Shown here piece by piece: positions 19,982-30,700 of a stretch of 64,000 nucleotides of DNA (position 1 is its first letter; each line of letters begins with the position of its first letter). Source of the stretch: Marinicella meishanensis (GTDB lineage Bacteria > Pseudomonadota > Gammaproteobacteria > Xanthomonadales > Marinicellaceae); assembly GCF_019931145.1 (NCBI RefSeq), contig NZ_JAIOUV010000007.1, positions 124,001 through 188,000 of the forward strand, given 5' to 3'. The notes under the pieces were generated by a model. It did not search any database. It was given only the letters and a program-made list of their open reading frames with translations, and was not told where the DNA came from. Position numbers and translations under genes: made by a program.

Positions 19982-20792
19982 TTCCGTTTGGCTTATCAGG
20001 CTCGTCTTCTGTCACAAACACTTCGGTGTAAGCCTGGTATTGGGCACCCAACCCCATGCCACCGGCGGTCACCAATAAAAACAGCACCACCACATTGATC
20101 ATCATGGCATGGATGCCCCCGGCCAAAGTCATCATCAATGAGAACAACAAACTGGCCACCATCAAGATGGCAAAAAACAACAACATGAACAGCAAGGTCA
20201 ATGCCATAAAGGCCTTCCAGGTCCGCAGCACGGCCACAGCACTGTACTGCATGGCCTTGAACGGCAGGGTCTGGTGAAACAGAATCAAGGCCGGTGCAAA
20301 AGCCAAAGCCACCACCACCGGCAATTGGGTCAACAGACTCAGCAAAGCCCTGAACAAGGATTCTCGGCCAGACATGTTTTTCACCAATTCTTCGGTTAAC
20401 ACCACCGGCAGGCCATAGGCCAGCAGGATTTGATCATGGACATAACTGAACAACACGCTCAACAAGCCTGACAACACCCCCAACACCAGCAGTGGTGCCA
20501 ATTGGGCTCCGACGGCCTGCCAGCCAGTGCTGGTTGGGTTGGCGGTTTGGCCAGCCAAACGACAACAATTCATCATATAGGCGGTCAACACCGGTGCCAC
20601 AAACACCATCGCCACCGACATCAACTGGGGGTTGATGCCGCCGACCAGCACCATCAACAAACCCACCAAAATGCAGGCCACAAACCATTGTTTCTTGACC
20701 CGTAAAAAGATTTGAATACCGGCGTCAAACCAGCCTTTGCCGTGTTTCCAGGTGAAGGGTTGTGGGTTGAATTGTGGGATGTTGTCACTCAT
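19947..20792 (-). CDS. BPSS1780-like multi-pass membrane protein
   Basis: 281 residues with about six hydrophobic helices: ~35-52, 55-72, 95-115, 145-170, 193-215 and 222-245. The N-terminal stretch WFDAGIQIFLRVKKQWF before the first helix is typical of the BPSS1780 family, whose function is unknown. The C-terminus is acidic and cytoplasmic. It lies 24 bases after the SufU-like gene. Confidence 0.8.
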   Translation of the reverse strand: MSDNIPQFNPQPFTWKHGKGWFDAGIQIFLRVKKQWFVACILVGLLMVLVGGINPQLMSVAMVFVAPVLTAYMMNCCRLAGQTANPTSTGWQAVGAQLAPLLVLGVLSGLLSVLFSYVHDQILLAYGLPVVLTEELVKNMSGRESLFRALLSLLTQLPVVVALAFAPALILFHQTLPFKAMQYSAVAVLRTWKAFMALTLLFMLLFFAILMVASLLFSLMMTLAGGIHAMMINVVVLFLLVTAGGMGLGAQYQAYTEVFVTEDEPDKPNGNDDGTEVYAEI

Positions 20793-20816
20793 CTTTACTG
20801 GTCATCTGGCGCAAAT

Positions 20817-21263
20817 TCATTCGGTGGTGGCTGTCGGCCGGCCGTGGATGGCGGCATCCACCGCATACCAACACAAGGTGGCGGACTTGATTCTGGAAGG
20901 GAATTTTTTCACCGTGACCAGGGTGCTGACCTGACCCAATTCAGCAAAAGTTTGGTCTTGGCTGCGTTTGTCCATCATTTGTTTGAACTGGGCAAAGCGG
21001 GCTTGCCATTGGGCCACCGACAAGCCGGTGGTCACTTCGGTCATCATCGATGCCGAAGCGGTGGCTATGGCACAACTCTCACCGTCGAAATGGACCGCTT
21101 CAAGCACGCCATCCTTGATGGTCAAATAGACTTCAACCAAATCTCCGCAAATGGCATTCAAACCCTCGGCATGGTGAGTCCAAGCGTCAGGTTTGCCAAA
21201 ATTCCTCGGGTTTCGGTTGTGTTCCAGGATGGCTTGTTTGTACAGTAGATTCAGGTCGCTCAT
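20817..21263 (-). CDS. SufU/NifU-like Fe-S scaffold protein with altered third cysteine
   Basis: 148 residues, IscU-fold protein of the SUF-associated NifU type. It would accept persulfide sulfur from SufS or act as scaffold. Cys39 (AICGD, with Asp41) and Cys64 (GESCAIATASASMM) are in family positions. The third conserved cysteine, in the usual RxKCATLxW motif, is Ser127 here (RIKSATLCWYA, codon TCC), and a new cysteine, Cys131, occurs four residues later. Whether Cys131 can replace it is unknown. The ATG follows the sufS stop with no gap, so it is certainly part of the suf operon. Confidence 0.9.
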   Translation of the reverse strand: MSDLNLLYKQAILEHNRNPRNFGKPDAWTHHAEGLNAICGDLVEVYLTIKDGVLEAVHFDGESCAIATASASMMTEVTTGLSVAQWQARFAQFKQMMDKRSQDQTFAELGQVSTLVTVKKFPSRIKSATLCWYAVDAAIHGRPTATTE

Positions 21264-22466
21264 TCAGGCAAACATGGCTTTTGCTTTGAGCAGGGATTCT
21301 ACCAGAACATCCACTTCTTGTTCAGTATTATAAAACGCCAATGAAGCCCGACAGCTGCCAGCCAACCCAAAAAATTGAAAGATGGGCATGGTGCAATGAT
21401 GGCCGGTGCGCACCGCCACCCCATAATGGTCAATGATGGTACCGATGTCATGCGCATGGACGCCGTCAATCACGAAGGAAAACACCGGTGACTTTTGTGC
21501 TGCGGTACCGATGATGCGCAAACCGTCTACTTGTTGCAGCGCCTGTTCGGTGTAGATCCGCAGTTCATGATCACGCTGTTCAATGCGCTCCAACCCCACC
21601 GACAGCATGAATTCAGCAGCGGCTCCCAGGCCAATGCCGCCAGCGATGTTTGGCGTACCGGCTTCGAATTTGGCCGGCACCGCGTTGTACACAGTGGACT
21701 CAAAAGTGACCTTGCTGATCATCTCGCCACCACCTTGATAAGGTGGCATGGCATTCAGGTGTTCGGCTTTGCCATACAACACACCTGAGCCAGTTGGACC
21801 ATACATTTTGTGCCCAGAGACCGTATAAAAGTCACAGTCCAGATCTTGCACATCCACTTTGATGTGTGGTGCGGCTTGAGCACCATCAACCAGGATCGGA
21901 ACGCCCTGGTCATGGGCCGCCTTGATCAGTTTTTTAACCGGATTGATGGTCCCCAGTGAATTGGAGATGTGCACCACCGACATGAACTTGGTGCGGGCAT
22001 TGAGCAATCGGTCCAAATCATCCAACACCAACTCGCCTTGTTCATTCATCGGGATGACTTTCAACACCGCACCGGTTTGCTCACACAGGATTTGCCATGG
22101 CACGATGTTGGAGTGGTGCTCCAAATGTGAAATCAGGATTTCATCACCGGCTTTGAGGCGACTGCGAACAAAGGTCTGGGCCACCAAATTGACCCCTTCG
22201 GTGCAACCCCGCACAAAGATCAGGTCCTTGGGTGACGGCGCATTGATCAGCCGCGCCAGCGAGCCACGGGCCTGCTCATACAGCTCGGTGGCCGATTCAC
22301 TCATGGCGTGCACCCCGCGATGGATGTTGGCATTGTGGTGCAGGTAATAACCATTGACCGCATCCAATACGGCCAGGGGCCGTTGGGCCGTGGCGGCATT
22401 GTCCAGATAGACCAACGGCTTGCCATGGACCTGGTTGTTCAATCCAGGAAACTGATCTCTCAACAT
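21264..22466 (-). CDS. sufS: Cysteine desulfurase SufS
   Basis: 400 residues, PLP-dependent group II cysteine desulfurase that takes sulfur from cysteine for Fe-S cluster assembly. Lys220 in VSGHKMYGPTG should bind PLP. Cys372 in AGSCRASLAFYNT is the persulfide cysteine, in the place of E. coli SufS Cys364. HLEHHSN and DGAQAAPH are also family motifs. It overlaps the end of sufD by seven bases and directly abuts the SufU-like gene. Confidence 0.97.
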   Translation of the reverse strand: MLRDQFPGLNNQVHGKPLVYLDNAATAQRPLAVLDAVNGYYLHHNANIHRGVHAMSESATELYEQARGSLARLINAPSPKDLIFVRGCTEGVNLVAQTFVRSRLKAGDEILISHLEHHSNIVPWQILCEQTGAVLKVIPMNEQGELVLDDLDRLLNARTKFMSVVHISNSLGTINPVKKLIKAAHDQGVPILVDGAQAAPHIKVDVQDLDCDFYTVSGHKMYGPTGSGVLYGKAEHLNAMPPYQGGGEMISKVTFESTVYNAVPAKFEAGTPNIAGGIGLGAAAEFMLSVGLERIEQRDHELRIYTEQALQQVDGLRIIGTAAQKSPVFSFVIDGVHAHDIGTIIDHYGVAVRTGHHCTMPIFQFFGLAGSCRASLAFYNTEQEVDVLVESLLKAKAMFA

Positions 22467-23629
22467 ACCTGGGCCTCTTGTTCAAATGACTCGATCATGA
22501 TTTCTCTGGCTTGGGTCAATTCAATGCCTCGCGATTGCAAATAAAACAGCGACTGCTCATCCAATGCCCCAATGGTCGAACCATGGGCCGCCACCACCTC
22601 ATCGGCATACACTTCCAATTCTGGCTTGCTGAAAATTTTGGCGTCTGCTGACAGCAGGATGTTCTTCAAGTCCTGTTCGATCTCTGATTGATCGGCACCC
22701 ACGGCCACCAACGCCCTGGCGTTGTTGAAAATTTGTGACTGGTCTTTGGCGATCGATCGGTGGGTGACTTCTGAGCGGTTGTTTTTTTGATTATGAATCA
22801 CATTAACAATATCGCATATATTATTGTTTAATATGGATTTATTTATTGATCCAGAAACGTATTTTGCCCCTACTCCTGCAAACTGGACTTGCCTTTGGTG
22901 GTGCTGCAGCGCGCCATTGCTGCGCTGGTGCATGGCCCGCACGTCAGCCCCATCGGCCAACTCCATGTGATCGAATTGCACCAACATGGCCTCTGGCTGC
23001 AGCCGCGATGTGACTTCACGTTTGACCTGAGCCCCTGGCCCCACAGCCCAATGCGACACCAGGTTGATGCGATCGCCAACATGGGTTTCCTTGATGGTGA
23101 CCTGACAGTTGCTGGCCAGTTTGAACTGGTTCCTCAAATTAAGCCAATGTTCGCCCTCATGCACATAAATCAACTCAACCACATGGGCTGGATTGGTTTG
23201 TTCTGCGGCCACGACCAGGAACACCCCGCCATGCAGCCCAGCTTGGTTCAACACCACCATGCCCTGTTCGCTTGGATGTGCCTGTGGCTGCACGTCTTGC
23301 CAATCAGCCGCGGCCATTTGGCTGATCGGTTCAACGGTCAACCAATCGGGTTGATCCGAATGCCACTGGATACCCTGCTGGCTGACCACAATCACGGTGT
23401 GATCGACTGCATTCGGTGTGGGTAACTCAGGCGCATTTTCAGCAGTCATTTGGGCTTGCAGGCGGTTGACATCGGCATAACGCCAGATTTCCATTTTGCG
23501 GTGCGGTACCGACATCGATGACAGTTGCTGAATGGCCGCTTGCTGTTTGTCGCGCAGCCATTGTGGCGCCCCAGCCGGCAATGATTGGCCTGACTCTGCT
23601 GGCCCCAACCACGTCATCGCCTCACTCAT
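22460..23629 (-). CDS. sufD: Fe-S assembly protein SufD
   Basis: 389 residues from the ATG at 23629 (MSEAMTWLGPAESGQ). The frame is open further upstream, but that part lies inside sufC and has no family resemblance. SufD forms the SufBC2D complex that assembles Fe-S clusters. The C-terminal beta-helix ends in the diagnostic ALVAVGADQSEIEQDLKN and VAAHGSTIGALDEQSLFYLQSRG-like region. The ATG overlaps the sufC stop by eight bases (ATGAGTGA). Confidence 0.95.
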   Translation of the reverse strand: MSEAMTWLGPAESGQSLPAGAPQWLRDKQQAAIQQLSSMSVPHRKMEIWRYADVNRLQAQMTAENAPELPTPNAVDHTVIVVSQQGIQWHSDQPDWLTVEPISQMAAADWQDVQPQAHPSEQGMVVLNQAGLHGGVFLVVAAEQTNPAHVVELIYVHEGEHWLNLRNQFKLASNCQVTIKETHVGDRINLVSHWAVGPGAQVKREVTSRLQPEAMLVQFDHMELADGADVRAMHQRSNGALQHHQRQVQFAGVGAKYVSGSINKSILNNNICDIVNVIHNQKNNRSEVTHRSIAKDQSQIFNNARALVAVGADQSEIEQDLKNILLSADAKIFSKPELEVYADEVVAAHGSTIGALDEQSLFYLQSRGIELTQAREIMIESFEQEAQVC

Positions 23630-24362
23630 TGAGCCAGCCATAGCCTTGCTCCTCCAATTCCAATGCCAAACCCTTGTCACCGGATTTGACGATTTTGCCA
23701 TCAGCCAACACATGCACATAGTCTGGCTGGATGTGGTCCAACAACCGTTGGTAGTGGGTGATGATGATGAACGAACGATCCGGTGAGCGCAATTGATTGA
23801 CGCCATCGGCGACGATTTTCAATGCGTCGATGTCCAGACCGGAATCGGTTTCATCCAAGATCGCCAATTTGGGTTCCAACACGCCCATCTGAAACACTTC
23901 ATTGCGTTTTTTCTCGCCACCCGAAAAACCCACATTCACCGGCCTTTTAAGCAAATCATCACGCATGTTCAAATCTTTGATCTTTTGTTTCACCATGCGC
24001 AAGAATTGGGCCGAATCCATCGGCTCTTCACCACGGTATTTGCGTTGAGAATTCAAGGCGGTGCGCAAAAAGTACATGTTGTTCACACCGGGAATCTCCA
24101 CCGGGTACTGGAAGGCCAGAAACACCCCTTCGGCGGCCCGCTCTTCAGGCTCCAGCTCCAGCAGGTTTTTGCCCATGTACTCAACGCTGCCGCTGGTCAG
24201 CTCAACATGCGGCATGCCCGCCAGTAAGTTACCCAGGGTGCTTTTACCGGCCCCATTGGGCCCCATGATGGCATGCACTTCACCGGGTTTCACCGTCAGG
24301 TTCAAACCTTTAAGGATTTCTTTGTCGCCGGCATTGGCGACCACTTGGTCAATTTTTAACAT
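23622..24362 (-). CDS. sufC: Fe-S assembly ATPase SufC
   Basis: 246 residues from the ATG at 24362, whose A is the last base of the sufB TGA stop. An ABC-type ATPase that drives the SufBC2D scaffold. Walker A is GPNGAGKST (about residues 35-43), the signature is FSGGEKKRNE, and Walker B is LAILDETDSGLDID. The size and start [10 protein letters not shown] match the family. A longer open frame extends into sufB but is not coding. Confidence 0.97.
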   Translation of the reverse strand: MLKIDQVVANAGDKEILKGLNLTVKPGEVHAIMGPNGAGKSTLGNLLAGMPHVELTSGSVEYMGKNLLELEPEERAAEGVFLAFQYPVEIPGVNNMYFLRTALNSQRKYRGEEPMDSAQFLRMVKQKIKDLNMRDDLLKRPVNVGFSGGEKKRNEVFQMGVLEPKLAILDETDSGLDIDALKIVADGVNQLRSPDRSFIIITHYQRLLDHIQPDYVHVLADGKIVKSGDKGLALELEEQGYGWLNE

Positions 24363-25855
24363 CAGCCGATGGCTCCTTCTAATGAGATGTCTAACAAGGC
24401 TTTTGCTTCCACAGCAAACTCCATGGGTAATTCTTTGAACACTTCTTTGCAAAACCCATCAACAATTAAGGAGATGGCGTCTTCCTCGGTGATGCCGCGT
24501 TGCAAGCAATAATTCAATTGGTCTTCAGATATTTTTGACGTGGTCGCCTCGTGTTCCAGCTTGGCCGTCATGTTGGCCGATTCGGTGTAGGGAAAGGTAT
24601 GGGCACCACAGGATTTACCAATCAACAGGGAATCACATTGGGTGAAATTACGGGCATGATCGGCTTTCTTGGCCACCCGCACCAAGCCGCGGTAGGCATT
24701 TTGGCTTTTACCCACTGAAATGCCTTTGGATATGACCGTGCTTTTGGTGTTTTTGCCCAAATGAATCATTTTGGTGCCGGTGTCGGCTTGTTGGTGGTTG
24801 TTGGTCAAAGCCACCGAATAAAACTCACCACTGGAATGGTCACCGCGCAACACACAACTGGGGTATTTCCAGGTGATGGCCGAACCGGTTTCCACTTGAG
24901 TCCAAGAGATTTTCGAGTTCTTACCCAAGCAATTACCCCGCTTGGTGACAAAGTTGTAAATGCCCCCTTTGCCGTCTTCATCACCCGGGTACCAATTTTG
25001 CACCGTGGAATATTTGATTTTGGCATCGTCCATGGCCACCAGCTCCACCACCGCTGCGTGTAACTGATTTTCATCGCGCATTGGTGCGGTACAGCCTTCC
25101 AGATAACTGACGTATGAACCGGCTTCGGCCACGATCAAGGTGCGCTCAAACTGGCCCGTGTTGATGGCATTGATGCGAAAATAGGTCGACAACTCCATGG
25201 GACAGCGCACCCCTTTGGGGATGTAGACAAATGAGCCATCACTGAACACCGCCGCATTTAAAGCAGCGAAGTAGTTGTCTGAAGCCGGCACCACCGAACC
25301 CAAGTATTGCTTGATCAATTCCGGGTGATCCTGCACCGCCTCGGAAAACGAGGAAAATATCACCCCCACCTGTTCCAGTTCGGCTTTGAAGGTGGTGCCC
25401 ACCGACACCGAATCAAACACCGCATCCACCGCCACCCCGGCCAAGCGTTCACGTTCATGCAGTGGCACACCCAGCTTGTCATAGGTTTCCAGCAATTTAG
25501 GATCCACTTCATCCAAAGACTTGGGGGCGTTTTCCTTGTTGGCATTGGGTGATGAATAATAGGAAATGGCCTGAAAATCAATCGGTGGGATGTTCAACTT
25601 GGCCCATTCAGGCTGCTGCATGTTCTGCCACTTGCGAAAGGCATCCAAGCGATAATCCAACAACCACTGTGGTTCATCTTTCTTGGCCGAAATCAAGCGG
25701 ATGGTGTCCTCATCCAAGCCAGGCGGTATGGTATAGGACTCAATGTCGGTCACAAAGCCTTCTTTGTATTTTTTTCGGGCCCGGTCTTTGACCACTCGAT
25801 TGGGTTCTTCCGCAGCCGCCGCTGGGTTGTCTGTGTTTTGCTTCATGGTGTTCAC
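24362..25855 (-). CDS. sufB: Fe-S assembly scaffold protein SufB
   Basis: 497 residues (starts at 25855 or three codons later), the usual size. SufB is the core scaffold on which SUF builds clusters. Typical stretches are visible: [62 protein letters not shown] and [15 protein letters not shown]. The ATG overlaps the stop of the upstream regulator by four bases (ATGA). Confidence 0.98.
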   Translation of the reverse strand: MNTMKQNTDNPAAAAEEPNRVVKDRARKKYKEGFVTDIESYTIPPGLDEDTIRLISAKKDEPQWLLDYRLDAFRKWQNMQQPEWAKLNIPPIDFQAISYYSSPNANKENAPKSLDEVDPKLLETYDKLGVPLHERERLAGVAVDAVFDSVSVGTTFKAELEQVGVIFSSFSEAVQDHPELIKQYLGSVVPASDNYFAALNAAVFSDGSFVYIPKGVRCPMELSTYFRINAINTGQFERTLIVAEAGSYVSYLEGCTAPMRDENQLHAAVVELVAMDDAKIKYSTVQNWYPGDEDGKGGIYNFVTKRGNCLGKNSKISWTQVETGSAITWKYPSCVLRGDHSSGEFYSVALTNNHQQADTGTKMIHLGKNTKSTVISKGISVGKSQNAYRGLVRVAKKADHARNFTQCDSLLIGKSCGAHTFPYTESANMTAKLEHEATTSKISEDQLNYCLQRGITEEDAISLIVDGFCKEVFKELPMEFAVEAKALLDISLEGAIG

Positions 25856-26280
25856 GGTTTGATTTGTAAAGTGATTTTTTTCTGGTCGTCCAGAATGTCA
25901 CTGACGGTGACACTCTCCAGGGCTTTGAGAATGACCTGGTTGACCCGCTTCATGCCGGCGCTCATGTAACATGCATCGGTTAAATGACAGGCGGCATCGT
26001 CTTCAGCACAATCGGTCAGCGACATGCCCCCCTCCATCGCCTTGATCACTTCGTGCAAAGAGATGTCTTGTTTGCTTTTGACCAAAAAGTAACCGCCGGT
26101 GGCGCCGCGCTTGGCGGCCAACAAACCGGCTTTTTTCAACTGCTTGAGGATTTTGCTGGCGGTCGGCGTTTCCAAGCCAGTGGCCCGGGCCACCTGTTCG
26201 GCAGACGCCGGCACATCTGACTTTTTCAAAGCCATGATCACCATAAAGGCATACTCGGTTAATTTGGACATTTTCAGCAT
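25852..26280 (-). CDS. Rrf2-family SUF regulator with three cluster-binding cysteines
   Basis: 142 residues. An Rrf2/IscR-like winged helix (residues ~8-60: [15 protein letters not shown]) is followed by Cys91, Cys98 and Cys104 (spacing CX6CX5C), the pattern of Fe-S-sensing Rrf2 proteins. The family found at the head of suf operons in Xanthomonas and other gammaproteobacteria fits best. I infer that it represses the operon when clusters are plentiful. A palindromic operator sits in its own promoter. First gene of the sufBCDS series. Confidence 0.93.
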   Translation of the reverse strand: MLKMSKLTEYAFMVIMALKKSDVPASAEQVARATGLETPTASKILKQLKKAGLLAAKRGATGGYFLVKSKQDISLHEVIKAMEGGMSLTDCAEDDAACHLTDACYMSAGMKRVNQVILKALESVTVSDILDDQKKITLQIKP

Positions 26281-26287
26281 GGCGCGG

Positions 26288-26321
26288 ATTATAGCACCAA
26301 ATAGGACTGATTAAGTACTAT
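26288..26321 (-). promoter_or_regulatory. suf operon promoter with Rrf2/IscR-type palindrome
   Basis: A perfect minus-strand TATAAT (26288-26293) lies a few bases before the regulator start. Seven bases further upstream is a 21-base imperfect palindrome (26301-26321) with outer arms ATAG/CTAT and inner arms ACT/AGT. It covers the -35 region, where no consensus hexamer is seen. The spacing and ACT...AGT arms resemble IscR-type sites, so the Rrf2 protein encoded next to it is the likely binder. Confidence 0.6.
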
Positions 26322-26453
26322 TTAAAATCAAAAGCCCCCATTTCAAGCCACCGCCTGGCAATGATGTGATGCAATGTTCACCCGTTCGTGATTTTTTTGT
26401 GATCTTTTGTTGGCACAATGTGGGTCATTGAATCCAGCAAATCAGGAGCCACC

Positions 26454-26588
26454 ATGACCCACATCATCAGCTCAATCAAACAGCAGAAAAAGATCCAGAT
26501 TGACCCACAAATCAACGAACAAATCAAAGCCCTGCACCGCCAATTGGTGGCTTTAAGTTTTTCTCAAGGCAGCCAATCAGTGGCTTAA
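26454..26588 (+). CDS. Possible 44-residue small protein
   Basis: The sequence MTHIISSIKQQKKIQIDPQI... gives 44 residues with an AGGAG Shine-Dalgarno seven bases before the ATG. It is lysine/glutamine-rich, helical and soluble by eye, with no motif I recognise. It occupies most of the 372-base gap between the suf regulator (divergent) and the RND adaptor gene (convergent). Codon use resembles the neighbours. The good ribosome-binding site is the main support; there is no clear promoter or terminator. Function unknown. Confidence 0.45.
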   Translation: MTHIISSIKQQKKIQIDPQINEQIKALHRQLVALSFSQGSQSVA

Positions 26589-26652
26589 CGCAAAACCTTG
26601 GATCAGATCCATGCCTTGCGGCAGTCAGGCTAACCGTTGGGTTCGTTGCTGC

Positions 26653-27702
26653 TTAACCCTGGCTGTTCTTGATTTCAACCGCGGTACCTGGCTGTAAGTT
26701 GTCGGCACCGCGAATCACCACTTGGTCACCGGCTTTGAGGTCGGCATCAATGGCAATCAAATCACCGACATTTTCATTGGCTTTGACACTGACTTGCTCC
26801 ACCGTGTTGGCCGCCGACACTTTGAACACGAAGGTGCCGTTTTCGCGCAACACCAAGGCATCCTGATTGACCACCAGAGACGATCGTGCCTGATACATGG
26901 GCACCGAAACACTGACCAATTGACCAATGGTCAGGTCATGGGTGTTGGTAAATTGCAGCCTGAGCTCATAGGACTGGTTGCGGTTGTTGCCCGCAGGCAC
27001 CAACGATTTGACCACGCCCTGTTGGTTGATTTCATGCGCAAACAAATCCAGTGATTGTCCCACTTGGATGAATTTGGCATAGCGCAATGGCACCTGAGCC
27101 CGAATTTCCAAGTTGTCCATGTCGGTGACCGCAGCCAGCACCGTGCCTGCCGCCACTGTTTCACCTTCACGCCGGTCGCGTTGCGACACCACCCCATGGA
27201 ATTGGGCTTTGATCACCGACCGCTCCAACTGCTCTTGAATCTGTGCCAAGCGCAGCTGCGCCACTTCCAAATCACTGGCCGCGACGTCGCGTTGAGACTC
27301 CGATTGTTCCACCGCGTTGGCCGCTATGGACTGGGCTTTGACCAGGTCTTGCTGTCGCCGCAGTGTGGTTTCCAGGTAATTGAGTTGGGCGGTGGCCCGT
27401 TTGATCAAAGCCTGTTGCTCTGCTTGTTGCAGTTCCAGTGCTTGGGTGTTCATTTTGACAATCACATCACCCGGTGCCAAGGCGGTCCCGGGTTCGGCCA
27501 CAAATTCCAATTGACCGGTGATGGCGGCCGTAATCTGTAAGGCATTTTGGCTGTGAACATTGCCGGTAACCGGCATGGTCGGCACCACTTCTGTTTGTTT
27601 CACGGTGTCAGTGATGACCGGCACACCGGGGACTTGAACGGGCTCTTGGGCCCAGGCCCAGGGGCCACTGAGCAACAACGCCCAGGTGAAGATTTTTTTC
27701 AT
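26653..27702 (-). CDS. RND efflux periplasmic adaptor (HlyD/MFP family)
   Basis: 349 residues with a signal peptide (MKKIFTWALLLSGPWAWA). The protein connects an inner-membrane RND pump to an outer-membrane channel. A lipoyl-like half motif (ITGQLEFVAEPGTALAPGDVIVKM) precedes an alpha-hairpin coiled coil (~100-160). A second lipoyl half (IKAQFHGVVSQRDRREGETV) and a beta-barrel follow. It overlaps the end of the pump gene by four bases (ATGA). In this operon the pump gene comes first. No TolC-like gene is adjacent. Substrate unknown. Confidence 0.93.
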   Translation of the reverse strand: MKKIFTWALLLSGPWAWAQEPVQVPGVPVITDTVKQTEVVPTMPVTGNVHSQNALQITAAITGQLEFVAEPGTALAPGDVIVKMNTQALELQQAEQQALIKRATAQLNYLETTLRRQQDLVKAQSIAANAVEQSESQRDVAASDLEVAQLRLAQIQEQLERSVIKAQFHGVVSQRDRREGETVAAGTVLAAVTDMDNLEIRAQVPLRYAKFIQVGQSLDLFAHEINQQGVVKSLVPAGNNRNQSYELRLQFTNTHDLTIGQLVSVSVPMYQARSSLVVNQDALVLRENGTFVFKVSAANTVEQVSVKANENVGDLIAIDADLKAGDQVVIRGADNLQPGTAVEIKNSQG

Positions 27703-30700
27703 GATTGTACTCCAGGATCTTGGGCCACTTGGGCCATGCCTTTGGCGGATTGGGGTGATTCACTGGGCTGTTGGCCGCCAATGGCTTGCTTGATGCGTTC
27801 AAGCCAGCCACCAGGTTGTCCCAGCAACAGCAAGCTGGGCATCAGCAACAAGGTGAACAACAAACTGAACACCATGCCGCCGATGATGACGGTGGCCAAT
27901 CCCCGGTAGATGTCGGACCCAACCCCCGGGATGACCAACAAGGGCAGCATGCCAAAGATGCTGGTCAAGGTACTCATATACACCGGCCTGACCCGCACCC
28001 GCACCGCTTGTTGGACGGCTTCCCAGCGCGCCAAGCCTTGGCGTTCGCCGTCGCGGGTTTGACTGACCAACAAGATGGCGTTGTTGACCACCAGGCCCAG
28101 CAAGATGATGAAGCCAATCATGGTCAACATGTCCAGGGATTGGTAAGCCACCAGGTTCAGTAATTTCAAAGCCAACAGGCCACCAGCCAGGGCCAGTGGC
28201 ATCACGGCCAACACCAACAAGGAATCGCGCATTGATTTGAAAATGGCGGCCATCATCAAAAACAAAATCAACACCGCCAGCAAGAAATTCTTCAACATGT
28301 CACCCAAGGCCGATTCCAAACGGTCGGCACTGCCCTTGTATTGGATGGCGGCCCCATCAGGCAGGAATTCACGCATCTGTGGTCCGGCCACCAGGCGCAA
28401 TTTCTCCAAGGCCTCTTCCACCGTCATGTGGGCCGCAGGCAGCACTTGCAGGCTGATGGTTTTTTGACCATCAACCCGTTGGATGCTGCTGGGCCCCACC
28501 GTGCGTTCGATGCGCGCCAAAGAGCCAATGGTTTGGGCCCCGGCCAATGGGGTGGCCACCGGAATGGCGGCCAGTTGATCGGGATTGGACCAACCGGCAG
28601 AACGCAAAATCATGTTGTAGCGGTTGTTGCCATCAAAATATTCACCCACAAACAAACCACCGGTGAAGGAGCGGATGGCACTGGCCAGCCCCCGTGAAGT
28701 CAAGCCCACTTCGGTGATGCGGTGTTCATTGGGAATGATCTGTAATTCGGGTTCAGACAATGACAAGCCAGACAAGGGACGGACCATGGCTCCGGGCAAG
28801 GCTTGCTGCAGGACCGGCATGCTTTGCCTGGCCGCCTGCATCAAACCAGAGATGTCAGAGCCTTGCAAATTGACGGTGATGGAGCGCCCACCGTTGTTGC
28901 CCACACCCAGCAGGGAGGCCCGGCTGGGAAACGCGGTGGTGTCAGGTATGCCTTTGAGCAAGTCGCCACTGAGCAGTTCGACAAATTGTTCGGTGTCTTC
29001 TGGGTTCAGGGGATACAAGTACAAAATGCTGTTGGTGCCAAACATCGACAGGTTGTAGCCTTTGATGAACGGTGCTTTTTGGTGTTCCATGTGGGGTCGC
29101 AAACGGTCCACAATCAATTGCCCAATCTCATGTTCATACACATCGGTGGTCACCCCCGGCGGGGCATTGAAGAACACCTGCACGGCATCGGCTTTGGCTG
29201 GCGGTAAGAAGTCCGCTTTCGGCATCAAAAACACCACGATGGCCAAAGACATGGCGGCCAAACCACCCACCCATGACAGCCGTTTGACCGGCGTACCGGT
29301 GGCCCGCATGACCCAAGCGGTGATGCGTTCCCAAGCCGATTCACAGGGGTCGGCTTTTTGTTGGCCTTGCAACCACAACCGACTGGCCACCGGAATGATC
29401 GAAATGGCGGCCAAAAAAGAGGCCATGACACTGACCGACAGGGTGATGGCCAAATCTGAAAACATCTGACCTTCCATGCCTTCCAAAAACAAAATGGGTA
29501 AAAAGATCGCGATGGTGGTGACGGTGGAAGCAAACAAGGCCCCTTTGACTTGTTCGGTGCCTTTGACCACGGCCTCCTGCAATGACACCCCGTTTTGTTT
29601 GTAACGCACGATGTTTTCTTGCACGATGATTGCCGCGTCCAAGATCAATCCTACGGCAAAGGCCAAGCCGGCCAATGAAATCACATTCAACGACAACTCA
29701 AACACTTTGAGGGCCATGAAGGCCACCATCAAAGACACCGGAATGGCGGTGGCAATGATCAAGGTGGCCCGCCGATCCCGCAAGAAGAAGAACAACACGG
29801 CGATCGACAGCATCACACCCAGGCCCAAATTGTTCTTGACCAAATCAATGGCCCGTCGAATGTAAACCGACGAGTCATAACTCAATTCAATGATCAAACC
29901 GGCCTCATCCAAGGGACCCTCATTCAATTCTTTGATGGCCACATTGACTTCATCCAAGATCTCCACGGTGTTGGAGTCGGTGCCACTTTGTAAGGTGATG
30001 TAATAAGACGGGTAGCCATTGCGTTTGTTGACCCCAAAACCATCCACCGGGATTTTTTCCACGGTGGCCACTTCATGCAATTGGATCGGCCGCCCATCCA
30101 CCCAGGCGATGATCATCGACTCCAAACCGTCCAAATCGTGCTGGCCCAAAAACCGCACGGTGTATTGCCGCCGGCCCACATCGGCAAAGCCAGCCGACAC
30201 GTCATTGGCCGCGGCGATGGATTGTGAAATGCTGCTCACCGGCACCCCCAAAGCGGCGGCCTGATAGGGGTCAAAGTTGATCCGCACTTCCAATGGTCGG
30301 CGGCTGTTCATGTTGACCCGGCTGACCCCTGGGATGCGGGCCAAGCGGGGCTCAATCACTTCATCAAAAACATATTCATAGCGCTCTGAAGTGTAATCGG
30401 CATCCACATTGTCTTTTTGGGTGTAAACTTGGATCGATGCCACGTTGGGCTGCCCTTGCCCACCGACCGCCACAAAAGGCTCGCCAGCATCGGCCGGTAA
30501 TGGTGGGGCTTGGTTGAGGTTGTTGATGACATTGATCAGCGCTTGTTGCAGATCGGTGTCTTGTTCAAAGGTCAAGGTGGTGTTGGTGAAACCCCGATTG
30601 ATGTTGCTGGTGATTTCTTTCAGACCTGGGGTGCGTCGGAGAATGGTTTCCTGCGGCTCTATGATGTTGGATTCCATTTCCGCAGGAGCGGCTGCTCGCC

